Below are positions 37,727 through 52,791 of a stretch of DNA of 64,000 bases, piece by piece. Under the pieces are notes generated by a model. That model saw only the letters and a list, made by a program, of their open reading frames with translations. It was not told the DNA's origin and searched no databases. The position numbers and the translations under genes were made by a program. This stretch comes from Hepsetus odoe (lineage: Eukaryota > Chordata > Actinopteri > Characiformes > Hepsetidae). Numbering within the stretch: position 1 is the stretch's first letter; the number at the start of each line of letters is the position of its first letter. The stretch is taken from positions 24,042,529-24,106,528 of the forward strand of contig CM029367.1 of assembly GCA_017165825.1 (NCBI GenBank), in the 5' to 3' direction.

Positions 37727-40700
37727 CTGGTGTGGGCTTCCTTTTTAATTAATTAATTAATTACAATTTTTTTTGCATGAGGAATATTTCTAATATACTC
37801 ATTCGAGTTCTACGTTTTTGAATCAGTACATTCACAGTTAGAAAAAGAAAAAGAAAAATACTTTTTTTCTAAACACGCAACTGAAGTGAAAGTAAGGCTT
37901 GTCTAGACAGACACATAACAAGATAGTGCTGAATCAGCTCTACTGAGGCCCATTTATAGTAAAAACTGTATACTTCATGCACCACAATGCTTGAATGAAC
38001 AGTACTGTTTCCTAATTTCTATGTTTTCCTTGGAAATTAGCTTGTTGGAGTACAATACTACTTTATGCCTGTTAAACTGTCAGATTTTTAGGCACCTTGA
38101 GTAGATTAAATGAAAGAAACTGGAACAAATGTTTAATATTAGAGGCTACAAAGTCCCTGAAGATACAAGATGCCTAGACAGAGGTTCCAGCCTCTCAGCA
38201 TTTAGCATCACCAGTAAACTAATTACCAGCCTGATCATCTGTAATCCTCTGAAACTGTTTCTTCACTGCTTCATGCCTTAAGTTAGGTGGCCTTGTTCTG
38301 TTTGATTATTCATACATACACCGTGTGCACAATTATTAGGCAAGTGAGGATTTTGACCATATCATTATTTTTATGCATATATTCCATCTGCCAGTGTATT
38401 TCTTCGTGTCAAGCCTGGATAAATGGGGAGAGTTACATCTGGAAGGGCATCCGGTGTAAAACTTTTGCCAAATCAATATGCGTCCAAACAGAACAGATTT
38501 CCACACTTCTTTCCTCAGGCATAATGGGCCAAAGATAGGCATAAGGCATAAGATAGAACCAACTCTGAAAAGTCAAAAATTGTAAAAATCCCAAGAGTTG
38601 CAAGAAACGTGTTTAGAAAAAAAGACACAAATTAACTGTCAAAGATTTGAGGAGAATCAAACGTGAGGCTACCAGGAACCCATGATCCTCCAGTGCTGTC
38701 ATATTCCAGAACTGAACCTATCTGGAGGGTCCAGAAGTACAAGGTGTTCCGTGCTCAGAGACACTGCCAAGGTAAAAAAAAAAAAAAAAAAAGCTGAAAC
38801 ATGAACACCACTGAACAAGACACATAAGCTGAAAGGTCAAGACTGGGCCAAGAAATATCTCAAGACTCAAGATTTTTCAGAGGTGATGAGATGAGATGAG
38901 AGTGACTCTTGATGGAAAAGATGGATGGGCCCGTGGCTGGATCAGTAACAGAGCTCCACTTCGAATCAGATGCCAAAAAGGTGGAGGTGGGGTACTGGTA
39001 TGGGCTGGTGTTATTAAAGATGAGCTGGTTGGATCTTTTTGGGTTGAAGATGGACACAAAATCAACTCCCAAACCTACTGCCAGTTTTTAGAAGACACGT
39101 TCTTCAAGCAGTGGTTCAGGAAAAAGTCTGCATCTTTCAGGATGACCATAATTTTTATGCAGAACAATACTCCGTTGCATGCATGAAAGTGCTCCACTGC
39201 ATGGCTCGCCAGTAAAGGCCTTAAAGATGAAAGAATAATGGTGGCAGTGGTGGCCTAGTGGTAGGGAAGATATCACTTGCATCGGAAGATTGTGGGTTTG
39301 ATTCCCCTCTCCAGTAGGTTGCCCTGAGGTACCCTTGAGCAAGGTACCGTCCCTGTCACTGCTCCCCGGGCGCTTTCAACAGCTGCCCACTGCTGCACGT
39401 GTGTGTATGGGTTAAATGCAGAGGTCCAATTTCGTTGTGGTTCACTGTGTGCTGTGCTGTGACCTCACAATGACAAGGGTTGTCACTTTCACTTTCATAA
39501 CGACATAGCCCCCTTCTTCACCTGACCTTAACCCTACTGAGAACTTGTGGACCTTCTTAAATGGGAGATTTACAGGAAAGAATCTGACAGACTCTGTGAA
39601 TGGAAGGATTAGGACTGTTATTCTCTTTTGAATCTCCTTCTGCAATGTCACATTTAACATGGTGTATTTTATACATTTGTAGCACCATTTGTTAGCAATG
39701 GAGCTGGTTTTCTGATGTTACAAACTCTTATATTGTGACAGTCATTTTCATCCACTGGGCAGCAGGTTAGGGACTAGGTCCCAGAATTGGAAAGTTGAGG
39801 GTTCAAATCCGTGACCAGTAGGTTGTAGAGTAGAGTTACCCTTGAGCAAGGTGCCGTCAGCAACACTGCAGGGGTGAAATGCGTTTTGTTGTGGTTTGCT
39901 GTGGTGTTACACAATGACAAAAATTGTCACTTTCTTTGTTGTACTGGCCTAGGAGCATAAAGCTGCATCCCGTGATGCAAATGCTGTCTCTTATTATGCT
40001 CTGATCATGGCCCCATACATACAGCTAAACCCCTTACACAATCAGCCCACTCATCAGATTACTGCATCTTGATTAGTTTTAGCGTAAAGTGCCAAGAAGA
40101 TTTATTGTCTTCCTGTGCACATTTCAAGCTTATTCAAGCTTCATTTATTGTCATGTCAACCATATACACAGAACATAGTGAAACAAAACAACGTACCTCC
40201 AGGACCCTGGTGCTACACATAAGACAGCATCTTACATGACACTGAGCACAAGACAACTGCAGTAGTAATAATAATAATAATATTAATAATAAAAATAAAG
40301 TTACTATGTGCATAACCAGCAAGAAGCAGATAAAAGGGTTTATGAAAGGAGCCGAGGGGGAGAGCATTCAGTTACTGTTCAAGAGTCTGTTGGCCCGTGG
40401 GTTTCCCGTCCTGAAAGTGAAGGCCCGTAAGCTATGGAACCTTTTCCCAGATGGCAGGAGGAAGAGTGTGTGGGATCAGGTGCTCCTATCAAGAGATATA
40501 CTGATACACACAATGCATTATTTTCAACTCTGTTTCAGAATAAAAAACAAAGGACCTCCAAAGGTGCCTGCAAGAGACTATCCTGGTAAGTTGTTTTTCA
40601 TTTGACATTTTAGAGAGATTTAGAGAGATTTAGAGAGATAGATGTGACTGTGTCCACCCTGTGATGGACTGGTGACCAGTCAAGGGTGTTACTCCACCTG

Positions 40701-43700
40701 AACAATGGGAAAGGCTCCAGTAACCCATTTTATGAGTGACATTGTATGACATTGTGGAAAAAAATGAAATATGAATAAATATATTTTTTAAATATATTAC
40801 CTTTAGCAAATTTGTGTTCACTGTAGAGGATTTGTCCTTAATTTCATCTTAATATTTACAAAAAAAAGCAACAACTTTTGCAAAAAATCATACAATTTAT
40901 GGTGGATTTTTATTAACTGCGATAGTAAATTGATTACTAATGAATACACTTTGTTCATCTTCTCTTTTCTATCTCCAGGTGACAACCAAGAGACTGAGTG
41001 GTCTGGGTCAGAGTTTGTGAGTTTCATTCTTTTTTGTTCGTGCTTTCTTTCAAGGTGAACAATGTGGTGCTCTCAGAAGATCTTTTAATTTTGAGTTAAT
41101 CTCACTACACAGACTGATAAACATTTTTGATAGATTGTTTATTTCACAATATGCTCATTGCAGGATAGTGATGTGTATGAAGACCCACTGGGTGAACATG
41201 AAGACAACTATGAGCCTCCTCCCTCTGAAAGATCCTTCACTCCTGCTCCAGCCATCTCCTACCCAGTAGGAGAATACCTGGGTAAGCACAATCACACCAT
41301 GATTAACAATGGACTGCCTACTGGACCTACTGAACAAATGTCTACAATCTTCAATAAAGCAAAGTATCAGATATTATTTACTTGGTTAGCCAGGCATTCA
41401 TTCAGTTGGTGTGGTTTAGTGTGTCACATCTGCTGAGAATGTGCTTGGACAAAGACTCCTAAATCTACATTCATCCAAATCTGTAACATAATTCAATTGT
41501 GAGCTGCTCTGCATTGGTGCATCTGCTGAATGCAATTGTTTATACCTTTCCCATTTCCCACTACAAAACTTAAATAAATGCAGGTCAAATATCCATCCAT
41601 TTTCTTCCGCTTATCCGAGGTCGGGTCGCGGGGGCAGCAGCTCCAGCAGGGATGCCCAGACTTCCCTCTCTCCGGCCACTTCTTCCAGCTCCTCCGGGCA
41701 GATCCCAAGGCGTTCCCAGGCCAGCCGAGAGACATAGTCTCTCCAGCGTGTCCTGGGTCTTCCCCGGGGTCTCTTTCCGGTGGGACGTGCCCGGAACACC
41801 TCACCAGGGAGGCGTCCAGGGGGCATCCTAATCAGATGCCCGAGCCACCTCATCTGACTCCTCTCGATGCGGAGGAGCAGCGGCTCTACTTTGAGCCCCT
41901 CCCGGATGGCTGAGCTTCTCACCCTATCTCTAAGGGAGAGCCCAGACACCCTGCGGAGGAAACTCATTTCGGCCGCTTGTATTCGCGATCTCGTTCTTTC
42001 GGTCACTACCCACAGCTCGTGACCATAGGTGAGGGTGGGAACGTAGATCGACTGGTAAATTGAGAGCTTTGCCTTCTGGCTCAGCTCCTTCTTCACCATG
42101 ACGGACCGATGCAGAGCCCGCATCACTGCAGAAGCTGCCCCGATCCGCCTGTCGATCTCCCGCTCCATCTTACCCTCACTCGTGAACAAGATCCCAAGAT
42201 ACTTAAACTCCTCCACTTGGGGCAAGGTCTCACTCCCAATCCTGAGAGGGCATTCCATCCTTTTCCGACTGAGGACCATGGCCTCAGATTTAGAGGTGCT
42301 GATTCTCATCCCAGCCGCTTCACACTCGGCTGCGAACCGATCCAGAGAGTGCTGAAGGTCACGGCATGATGAGGCCAACAGGACAACGTCATCTGCAAAA
42401 AGCAGAGACCCAATCCTGAGCCCACCAAACCGGACCCCCTCAACGCCCTGGCTGCGCCTAGAAATCCTGTCCATAAAAGTTATGAACAGGATCGGTGACA
42501 AAGGGCAGCCCTGGCGGAGTCCAACCCTCACCGGGAACAGGTCCGACTTACTGCCGGCAATGCGGACCAAGCTCTGACACCGGTTGTACAGGGACCGGAC
42601 AGCCCTTAACAGGGAATCCGATACCCCATACTCCCGGAGTACCCCCCACAGGAGCCCCCAAGGGACACGGTCGAATGCCTTCTCCAAGTCCACAAAGCAC
42701 ATGTAAACTGGTTGGGCAAACTCCCATGCACCCTCCAGGACCCTGCTAAGGGTGTAAAGCTGGTCCACTGTTCCGCGACCTGGACGAAAACCACATTGCT
42801 CCTCCTGGATCTGAGGTTCGACTATCCGACGGACCCTCCTTTCCAGGACCCCTGAATAGACTTTCCCCGGGAGGCTGAGAAGTGTGATCCCTCGATAATT
42901 GGAACACACCCTCCGGTCCCCTTTCTTAAAGAGGGGGACCACCACCCCGGTTTGCCAATCCAGAGGCACCGTCCCCGATGTCCATGCGATGTTGCAGAGG
43001 CGTGTCAGCCATGACAGTCCTACAACATCCAGAGCCTTGAGGAACCCTGGGCGGATCTCATCCACTCCCGGAGCCCTGCCACCAAGGAGCTTTTTGACCA
43101 CCTTGGCAACCTCGACCCCAGAGATGGAAGAGTCCACCTCGATGTCCCCAGGCTCTGCTTCCTCCTCGGAAGGCATGTTGGTGGAATTAAGGAGGTCTTC
43201 GAAGTACTCCCCCCACCGACCCACAACGTCCCGAGTCAAGGTCAGCAGCGTACCATCCCCACTATACACTGTGTTGACCGTGCACTGCTTTCCCCTCCTG
43301 AGACGCCGGATGGTGGACCAGAAATTCCCCTGTCGGTACCTATCAGCTGCCTCCGGAGCCCCACTGGCCAAAAAGGCCCGGTAGGACTCCTTCTTCAGCT
43401 TGATGGCATCCCTCACCGCTGGTGTCCACCAACGGGTTCTAGGGTTGCCACCGCGACAGGCACCGACCACCTCCCGGCCACAGCTCCGGTCAGCCGCCTT
43501 GACAATGGAGGCGCGGAACAAGGTCCATTCAGACTCAATGTCCCCCACCTCCCCCGGGACATGGTTAAAGCTTTGACGGAGGTGGGAGTTGAAGCTTGTC
43601 CTGACAGGGGACTCTGCCAGACGTTCCCAGCAGACCCTCACGATGCGTTTGGGCCTACCAGGTCTGACCGGCATCCTCCCGCACCAATGAAGCCAACTCA

Positions 43701-46700
43701 CCACCAGGTGATGGTCGGTTGACAGCTCCGCCCCTCTCTTTACCCGAGTGTCCAAGACATGGGGCCGCAAGTCCGATGACACGACCACAAAGTCGATCAT
43801 TGAACTGCGGCCTAGGGTGTCCTGGTGCCAGGTGCACATGTGGACATCCTTATGCCTGAACATGGTGTTCGTTATGGACAATCCGTGACGAGCACAAAAG
43901 TCCAATAACAAAACACCGCTCTGGTTCAGATCGGGGGGGCCATTCCTCCCAATTACGCCCTTCCAGGTGTCACTGTCATTACCCACGTGAGCATTGAAGT
44001 CCCCCAGCAGAACGATGGAGTCACCAGGAGGGACGCTCTCTAGCGCCCCCTCCAGAGACCCCAGAAAGGGTGGGTAGTCCAGAATGCTGTTTGGCGCATA
44101 AGCGCAGACAACACTAAGGACCCGTCCCCCGACCCGAAGGCGGAGGGCCGCCACCCTCTCATCTACTGGGGTAAACCCCAATGTACTGGCGCCAAGCCGT
44201 GGGGCAATAAGTATGCCCACACCTGCTCGGCGCCTCTCACCGGTGGCAACTCCAGAGTGGAAAAGAGTCCAGCCCCTCTCAAGGAGACTGGTTCCAGAGT
44301 CCAAGCTGTGCGTCGAGGTGAGTCCAACTATATCTAGCTGGAACTGCTCAACCTCGCGCACTAGCTCAGGCTCCTTCCCCACCAGAGAGGTGACGTTCCA
44401 CGTCCCTAGAGCCAGGTCAAATAGTGCTTTATAAATAAGTAATGTAGTTATTAGAGTTGTTATTAGTTGTTATTATTAAGAAGTTAATTTAACTGTTTCC
44501 TAACCAAGAAACACAAACAAAAACAGGCCTATTTTATTTTAGTTTCAATATGTTCTCTTTTCCTTTTCTGTTTTTTTTTTTTTTTTTTTTTGCATTCAGG
44601 ATGGGAATGAAAACTAGAACTGAATACATCATATTGTGGTCTAAAATGCATTGAAGTGTGTAAAAAATTAACTTCCTGTCTCTGGTATTACTTCCCTATT
44701 CAAGACAAATGTCCTGGCCGACCAGCAAAAAATAAACCGAAGCCTCTCCTGCCACCTCCAGTTTCTCAGAAGCCAAATCAGGCAGCAAAGGATGATGTAA
44801 GGAAAATAGTTTTCAGCCGTGTGCTGTAAAGACTATTCATCTGCAGCATTTCAGCTTTCTGGAAATTCCGATTAAAAACTAAAAATTTCAATCCAGCCAC
44901 TTCAGTCACTTTCAGTACTGGCCTGCACCATGAACTGTACCTCTCAGATCATAATACCTCATACTTTTCTTCACAGGAGGACTACATTGATCCAGAGGAT
45001 GACAAAGATGATAATTACATCGATCCTTCTGAGAAAGGTTCTGCAGATAAGATGCATAGCTCAAATCTCACAAGACTTTTTCTATTAAAAATGTCATATC
45101 AGCACCATCACTACTGACATGAATACTGCTGTGATCGCTAAAGTCCACATGCTCAGAATGCTTATGTACAATCTGGCAAATTCAGAGAACAGTTTGTTGA
45201 GTTATGTAAAACACATGAATCGTTTCTCGAAGGCATCTGGCCTTAATCCAGTTTGAGGACCTCAACCACACAGTTTAGCAGCATTTAGGCTTTTGTTTAT
45301 AGCAACTCTTGGTGGTCCACAGCATCAGGAGCACAGACGAGAGCTTTTATTAGACCCATAGCACACAACGTTCAAGAACAAGTTTCAACATAGAGCATGA
45401 ACTAACGACTGAGACACACAACACTCATGAATGAAATACAACCACTGTTACAGCATGCAGTGACAAACTAGTCACAAGTCACTATTTTCATTCAGAGTTC
45501 AGACTCAGCTTGACAAAAGCTCCAGCCATTTAGTGCTGTCAGTGAATACACAGTATATTTACTACAATAATCGATTTAAATGAATTAAAACTCAAGGAAA
45601 TGGCCCTCAGTTGGTACGGCTTCCCAGAAGTTGCTGAAGGTTGAGTGAGGCCACAAGGAGCTCAAATGCACCTAAAATCATTCAATCACTCACTATATCA
45701 TCTTCAGTATTTGAACATTGTTTAAGAATTGCTACATATGTGGTCACACTAATACCACTATCACTTCGAATTTTGCTGTTGACATTGTGTTTTGCCTCCA
45801 CAGATTCACATGTAAATAAAGGAGTTCCAATAAGTGTTCCAAGGCGTTCACATAGCCCAGGTATGCTGATATCAATCACCTGGTTCCAATCTATCGGACA
45901 ACTTTCTGAATCTGACAAGTGTCTGAAAAGCATTATTTAATCTGCTACGGCTAAAATTATTACTTATTATCTCATAGTTTTATATATTCTGGAATATTAC
46001 TTTCACAGGAAATACTAGTCGAATCCAGCACACTGGAAATGGAACAAATAAAAAAATATGATGACTATCAACTTTAATATGAGGACATTTATGTCATTAT
46101 TAGATTAACCGTGCTGGAAATACAGCAGGCATAACCTGTAAAGATGTATGAAAAGTGAACAGATCCTAGCAAGCACCTCACACCTGCACAAACTACACTG
46201 CTAATGGGTTTTTCATGGCTGAAAAGTTTTTTTGTGTAACACAATCCCCAAGTGAAAGGGCCAGTCTGTGGGCCTGGCGGTAGAAGATGTATAGGATGAA
46301 TGGGACACAGATATCAAGAAGTAATCAAGTATTTAACAAGATTTAACAAGAACATTTGTCCAGATATTTCTAATTCTTTGAGGTCTATGGGACATAATGA
46401 AAAAGTCCTTCATTATACATCCAGCATTTCTGTCAGTTGTGTAATAAATGACACAAAAACAGCAATCTGCTAAAATGGAGTGAAAAATGTTTCCATCATT
46501 ACTTCACTCCCTACCAGCATGTCAGGGTTGAGTTACACTCAGAGGATATGTACATGTCTACATGCTATGGTTCCTAGGATGAGAGTGTGTAGGGTTGGAA
46601 ATAACTAATAATTCAATATTCATTTAGTTATCCGATGAACAAATATCATGACGCCATGCACCGTGAAAATTCCTTGCAGTAGTGATATATTTTTTTGCAC

Positions 46701-49700
46701 ATCAGCTACCTCTACTGTGAATACTGCAGCATCAATGCTTTCTTCCTGATTATTTTCAGATGTGTATGAAGTTCCTGATATGGTGAGTCTGAAATGTACA
46801 TTATGTATTTATTTCCTCCATTTAAGCACAGACGTTGGCTTTAATAACATCCCTTAGTCAGTAAATATGGTATGTGCTTTGAAAAGCTTTTCTTTTTTTT
46901 TTCATAAGGAGGATTCCCCAGTTATGAGCAGGTGAGTCTGTGCTTCCGTTCGTGTTTAAATTACTATTGTACTGGAGAGTCAATCAAACTGGATGTTAGA
47001 TAAAATGCATGCTTTACTTTATGACCTCGTGTTGACCTAGTGTTGCTCCATCTGAGTAGTCAGCATTACTCAAGCACTGAGAAGTGTGTGTGATCACCAG
47101 TGCGTGAAATGATCCATTCATCACACTGAAATACATGTTTCTTTCCTTGAAAATACCAAATAAGATCCTGCATGCCTCAGCAATAAAGGAACCAAAATTA
47201 CCTCTTTACTTCATCAGCTTGCTTCCTGTTTTTGGGCTACAGGTGCAGCACAAAGCCTCAGCATCCTGGTCTGAAACTGCCTCCTAAACCCAGTCCCAGG
47301 TATTACACTTCTAATCATTTGGAGGCTTCATTGCTTTATGTCCCACTCGTCCATTGTTATAACAATGACTAAAGCAGCAAAGAACCAACACAAATCATAA
47401 TAAAAGAAAAAATATATATAGATGTAATCAGTTGTACAACAGGCAGGCAGCAGTGTCCTAGAGGTTAGGGGCTAGGGCACATAACTGGTAGGTTGTGAAG
47501 ACCCAGACCAGTAGGTTGCCCTGAGGTACCCTCGAATATGATCTGCAGCTCTGCTCCAAACGTACAAGATATTTCTGTCCCTGCTGTACAATGTGTGTGG
47601 GTTAAATGCAGAAGATGCATTTCTTGGTTCACTGAGTGTTGTGCTGTGTTTCAACCACAGCCTCCCAGACACTGTTCAGAGAGGTGGACTGTTTTCCTCG
47701 CCCATAAATCTCCCATTTAAGAAGACCGACAAGTTTTCAGTAGGGTTAAGGTCAGGTGAGGAAGGGGGCCATGTCATTATTCTTATATTTTTAAGGCCTT
47801 TACTGGCAAGACACACAGTGGATTACTTCCATGCATGTGAAGGAGCATTGTCCTGCATAAAAACCCTGGTCTTCTTGAAAGATGCAGACTTTTTTCCTGA
47901 ACCACTGCTTGAAGAAAGTCTTATAAAAACTGGGAGTTGATTTTGAGTCCAACTTCACCCTGAAAAAGTTCCAGCTAGCTCATCTTTAATAATAGTAGCC
48001 CATACCAGAACACCCCCTCCACCACCTGTTCAGTGGTGGTGGGGTTTCAGTCTTCCTAACCTTGTCCATTTCTCTGAACACCTTGTACTTCCGGACACTC
48101 CAAGTAGTTTCAGTTCTGAAAAATTACAGGAATGGAGGATCCTGGGTTCCTGTTAGCTTCACATTTGATTCTTCTCAATTCTTTGGAAGTTAATTTGTGT
48201 CTTCCTTTTTCTCACATTTCTTGCAGCATTTTTGACTTTAAATAGGCAGTTATATTTCTTTTTTGGCCCATTTTGTCTTTTAATGCCCACCTTGATATAG
48301 GGAGTTGATCTCCTTAGGCCACACCCTCCATCATTACACAAATACACATCACCTGATTTGCGCAAATCCAATTAGCATTCAAGTTTATACAGCTTGGAGT
48401 TGGAATACATGCATTAAAATGATGATATGGTCAAAATACCCACTTGCTTAATAATTGTGTACATAGTGTATGTCTGTTTTTGTTAGTTACTATACTTCCA
48501 CTTCAGATTAACAAGAGTGTAAATAGAAATATTAAAGAGTTAAGTCAATTGTATTGGAAAAATGTAGTAAAATAAAACTCTTTGGCAATGATTCAGCTCG
48601 TCATGTCTGGAAAGCATGTTTATAATCATGACAATAAGCACTAAGTCAAATAGCGAGCGTGTTGAAGTGGATATTCCAAATGCACTTGAAATATCTTACA
48701 TAATAAAAATGTGCCCCTGTAACCTTCCCATATCTGTCAACGTAGCTGTTCATTTCATTTATCCTTGCAGAATGAATATTAAGAAGCCAGTTCCCTGCCC
48801 GGTAAGCATTACAAATTGTTCTAAAAGGGTTATATATTATAAGCAAAATACACAAAGAAGACTTGGTCCATAATTAGGTTGTGTGTACTTGTGTGAATAT
48901 ATGAGCTCAAGCACTAATATTGATTCTAATACAAAAAATATCTTACACCACAATGAATGGTCTGTTGTGTTATTTCACAGAAGCCAGTTGCAGATGATGA
49001 CTATGAAGTCTGTAATGCTGATGAGTGTAAGTATAGAGTGAAATAGAGGTGGGACTCTATTAAAATATATATCACCAAATGTAGAGAAATAAAAAAAAAT
49101 CTGTGACACAGTGAGGGGTTAGTGGGCACCCAGTTGTATTTAAACAGGCATCTATCAAAGCCTGATCTTCACAACACATGTTTGTGTGTGAAATGGATAA
49201 ACAAAGAAGATATGAATGGCCCAGACAAGGTCCTGACCTTAACACAAAATAAATGTGGGGAAGACCTGAAGTGAGAGCAGTCTATATATTATATACAGTA
49301 CTGTGCAAACGTTTTAGGCAGGTGTGAAAAAATGCTGTAAACAAAGAATGCTTTCAGAAATATAAATGATGATTGATTATTTTTATCAATTTACAAAATG
49401 CAAAGTGAGCCAACAAAAGAAAAATCGTAATCAAATCAATATTTGGTGTTACTACCTTTTGCCTTCAAACCAGCATCAGTTCTTCTAGGTACACTTGCAC
49501 AAAGTCAGGGATTTTGTAGGATTATAGTCGGTGTCTGATCAACCAGTTTTGCCAAACAGGTACTGATGATCATCAATGTCACACGGAGGTTGAAACACAG
49601 TCATGTTTGGAACAACCTACCAGCCGAGTTCCTTCACAACTGTGTGCAAGTGTACCTAGAAGAATCGATGCTGTTTAGAAGGCAAAGGGTGGTCACACCA

Positions 49701-52700
49701 AATATTGATTTGATTTAGATTTCTCTTTTGTTCATTCACTGCATTTTGTTGATTGATGAAAATAATTGATTAACGCTTCCATTTCTGAAAGCATTCTTCG
49801 TTTACAGCATTTTTTCACACCTGCCTAAAACTTTTGCACAGTACTGTATATATACATGCAGATTTTTAAAAATTATTATTTGGTTCATTTGGTTCTCTTT
49901 ATTTAATTGTAAGACTTGCTGGAAAACCCGACACTGTTTTAGGTCGCATCTGTGCAGGAATATAGAAAATTCTAAAGCATGCACAAATTTCCACCGAAAG
50001 GAGGATTTGAAACTGATCTTGACAGTAAAGCCTTAAACATCTGCACTACATCTGAGCTCCATCTAAACTTAGGTCTTAACTTAGGCACTGACCACAATAT
50101 TCTAAAAAAAAAAGCATCCTACTGCCCACCATCACTTTCCAAGATCTGATGCAAACAGTTATTTAAAGAGAATTCTAGTTTAGAATCCCAAAATTACATG
50201 ACAGATGTAAAGTAAGCTATTCAAAGTGTTTTGATGAAAAAAAGGAATATTTAGACAAAATGATATTGGTAAAAGTCAGTGGATATAAGTTACGATCAAT
50301 AAGTAATTGAATTGTAACTTACCGGATGCTATTAAAACCTTATATGACATGAATAGATTTCTTTCTTACTGAAACAGCATCTTGCAAATATCTTCAGGGA
50401 CATCAAGATAATACATTCCCTTCTGCTTTTCACTGTTATCTAGCACCTCCACCATCTCGGCCAGGTTTGACTGAGAGGCCAGAGAAAAAGCCTGCAGAAG
50501 ACAAACAACCATCCATCCCAGTACCGCTGCCAAGGGAACCGTAGGTCATTCCACTATGTTCAGACATTACTAAATGAGAGAATGCAACAGTATCAGACAC
50601 GGATTAGAAAACTATAACTAAGGATTCCTTCCTCTTTATTAGGAAACAGCCGAAACCATCATTTTTTCAGGTATGCCATAATGGAATTTGAAACAAAACA
50701 TGCTAATTTACCAGTGGTGGTTCAGTATCTCAATAAAATGTTTCTCAATTCGCAGAAAGTAGGCGTTTCCACAAGAGAGCATGAAGGTAAATATCACCGA
50801 CACAGTGGCAGAAGTGTACACAGTTAAATGAGTCCATGAATAACTATATGAATACCATGAATAATTCCCTTTTGAGCTTTTCATGATACTTGGTTCTTTA
50901 TGATGTTGTCACATTCTGATGTACTGCATTTCCCCGTAACACTGAAACAAGCATGAAAGCACGAAAAAATGTATTCATAGGAAAACAGCTCAGACCTTCT
51001 GAGGTGTCTGTGAATCACAAGATAAATCATACCCAAAAAATGCACCTTTTCTGCAATGTTGTATGTTATGCTGTGCAGCTTCATCTGGAAGCATGACTCG
51101 AGATCCAACCAGCCCTGCAGCTACATCACTACCAGGGTTCTATCGTGCAAAGTAAGTGACCGCAGACAAACAAGATAATTCAAACTGAAAAAATATGCAT
51201 TGCTAGTAAGTCACTGGGGTGTGTCCTCATTCATTTTTTATATCATCTGCAGGATGTCTCTGCCTCGTGAGATCCCCCACCAGAGTGAGTTGCCCTAATA
51301 ATAGATTTTATCACACACACATCCCACACACTCTGTTTCAGCCTTGTCAGTTGATGGTCTGTATCGGTCTTGTTTTTCCAGAACTTCCAGTAGCAGAGAG
51401 AGGAAGCTTACCTCGGGAGGACAATGGGGATAGACAGCAAGAAGAGGTGACGTCACACCACTTTAGAGATTTAAGTTTGTCAGGGCTCACATGGGTAGCT
51501 GTATCAAAGCATACTTCACTCAATTCAATATTTCTCTTAGAGTTCTGATTGGCTGTATATTTATTATAGATGATCAGTCATTCTTAAGTAAAACATGGTT
51601 ATTTATAGTGGTAAAAAAACAAATAATAATCACAATCAAATGAACAATAATGGTAATAATCATGTACAGCTATTATGTTTCATAAAGCCACTGTGGAAGT
51701 GAGTAGCCTGCTCCTACAGTCTTTCATTAAAGCACCCAACATGTACAATATGTACAGTAGAGAAATGTGAAAGGAAAAAGGCATGAGCTTTTTGGTGCCC
51801 ATTAGCATGCTTTGAAATCCATCACCTTACTTGGGGTACAATATTCCATGCCATGTCTAAGACAGACTTAAAAGATGTAACAATGTTGCCTTAATACAAA
51901 ATGATGTCTAATTCAATACCTGCACTCTCTATACTGGACCATGACTGTTCTCCACTCTTAGGAGGCCGGTGTATATAAGAAGCCTTGGTATGCCAGCTCA
52001 TGCGACCGCAGGACAGCAGAAGATGCTCTGATCCGATCAGCCAAGGCAAGTCGTCCTGACCTGCTGACATAAAGCCACTACATTACATAACGTAGCTTCT
52101 CAATAAGCTAGAAATGTGCACTAGATGGCCAAAATCCAGGGGTTTGATCTGCCTGGTCGTACACACTTGATTTGTTATCACGTGTCTGAACAGAAAACTG
52201 TGCTGAACTCTAGCACCCAAGGTGTATGTGTGTATATATATATATATATACATACATACAGTACTGTGCAAACGTTTTAGGCAGGTGTGGAAAAAATGCA
52301 GTAAACAAAGAATGCTTTCAAAAATGGAAGTGTTAATCATTTATTTTCATCAATCAACAAAATGCAGTGAATAAACAAAAGAGAAATCTAAATTAAATGA
52401 ATATTTGGTGTGACCACCCTTTGCCTTCAAAACAGCATCAGTTCTTCTAGGTACACTTGCACAGTTTTTGAAGGAACTTGGCTGGTAGGTTGTTCCAAAC
52501 ATCTTGGAGAACTAACCACAGATCTTCTGTGGATGTAGCTTCCTCACATCCTTCTGTCTCTTCATGTAATCCAGACACACTGGATGATGTTGAGATCAGG
52601 GCTCTTTGCATTTTGTAAATTTATAAAGATAAACAGTCATTATTTATATTTCTGAAAGCATTCTTTGTTTCCAGCATTTTTTCCACACCTGCCTAAACTT

Positions 52701-52717
52701 TTGTACAGTACTGTGTG

Positions 52718-52791
<74 letters not shown>

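Noticed and set aside
42899..43384. 161-aa plus-strand ORF
   Set aside because: Antisense shadow of the LINE reverse transcriptase; GC-rich and open by chance.
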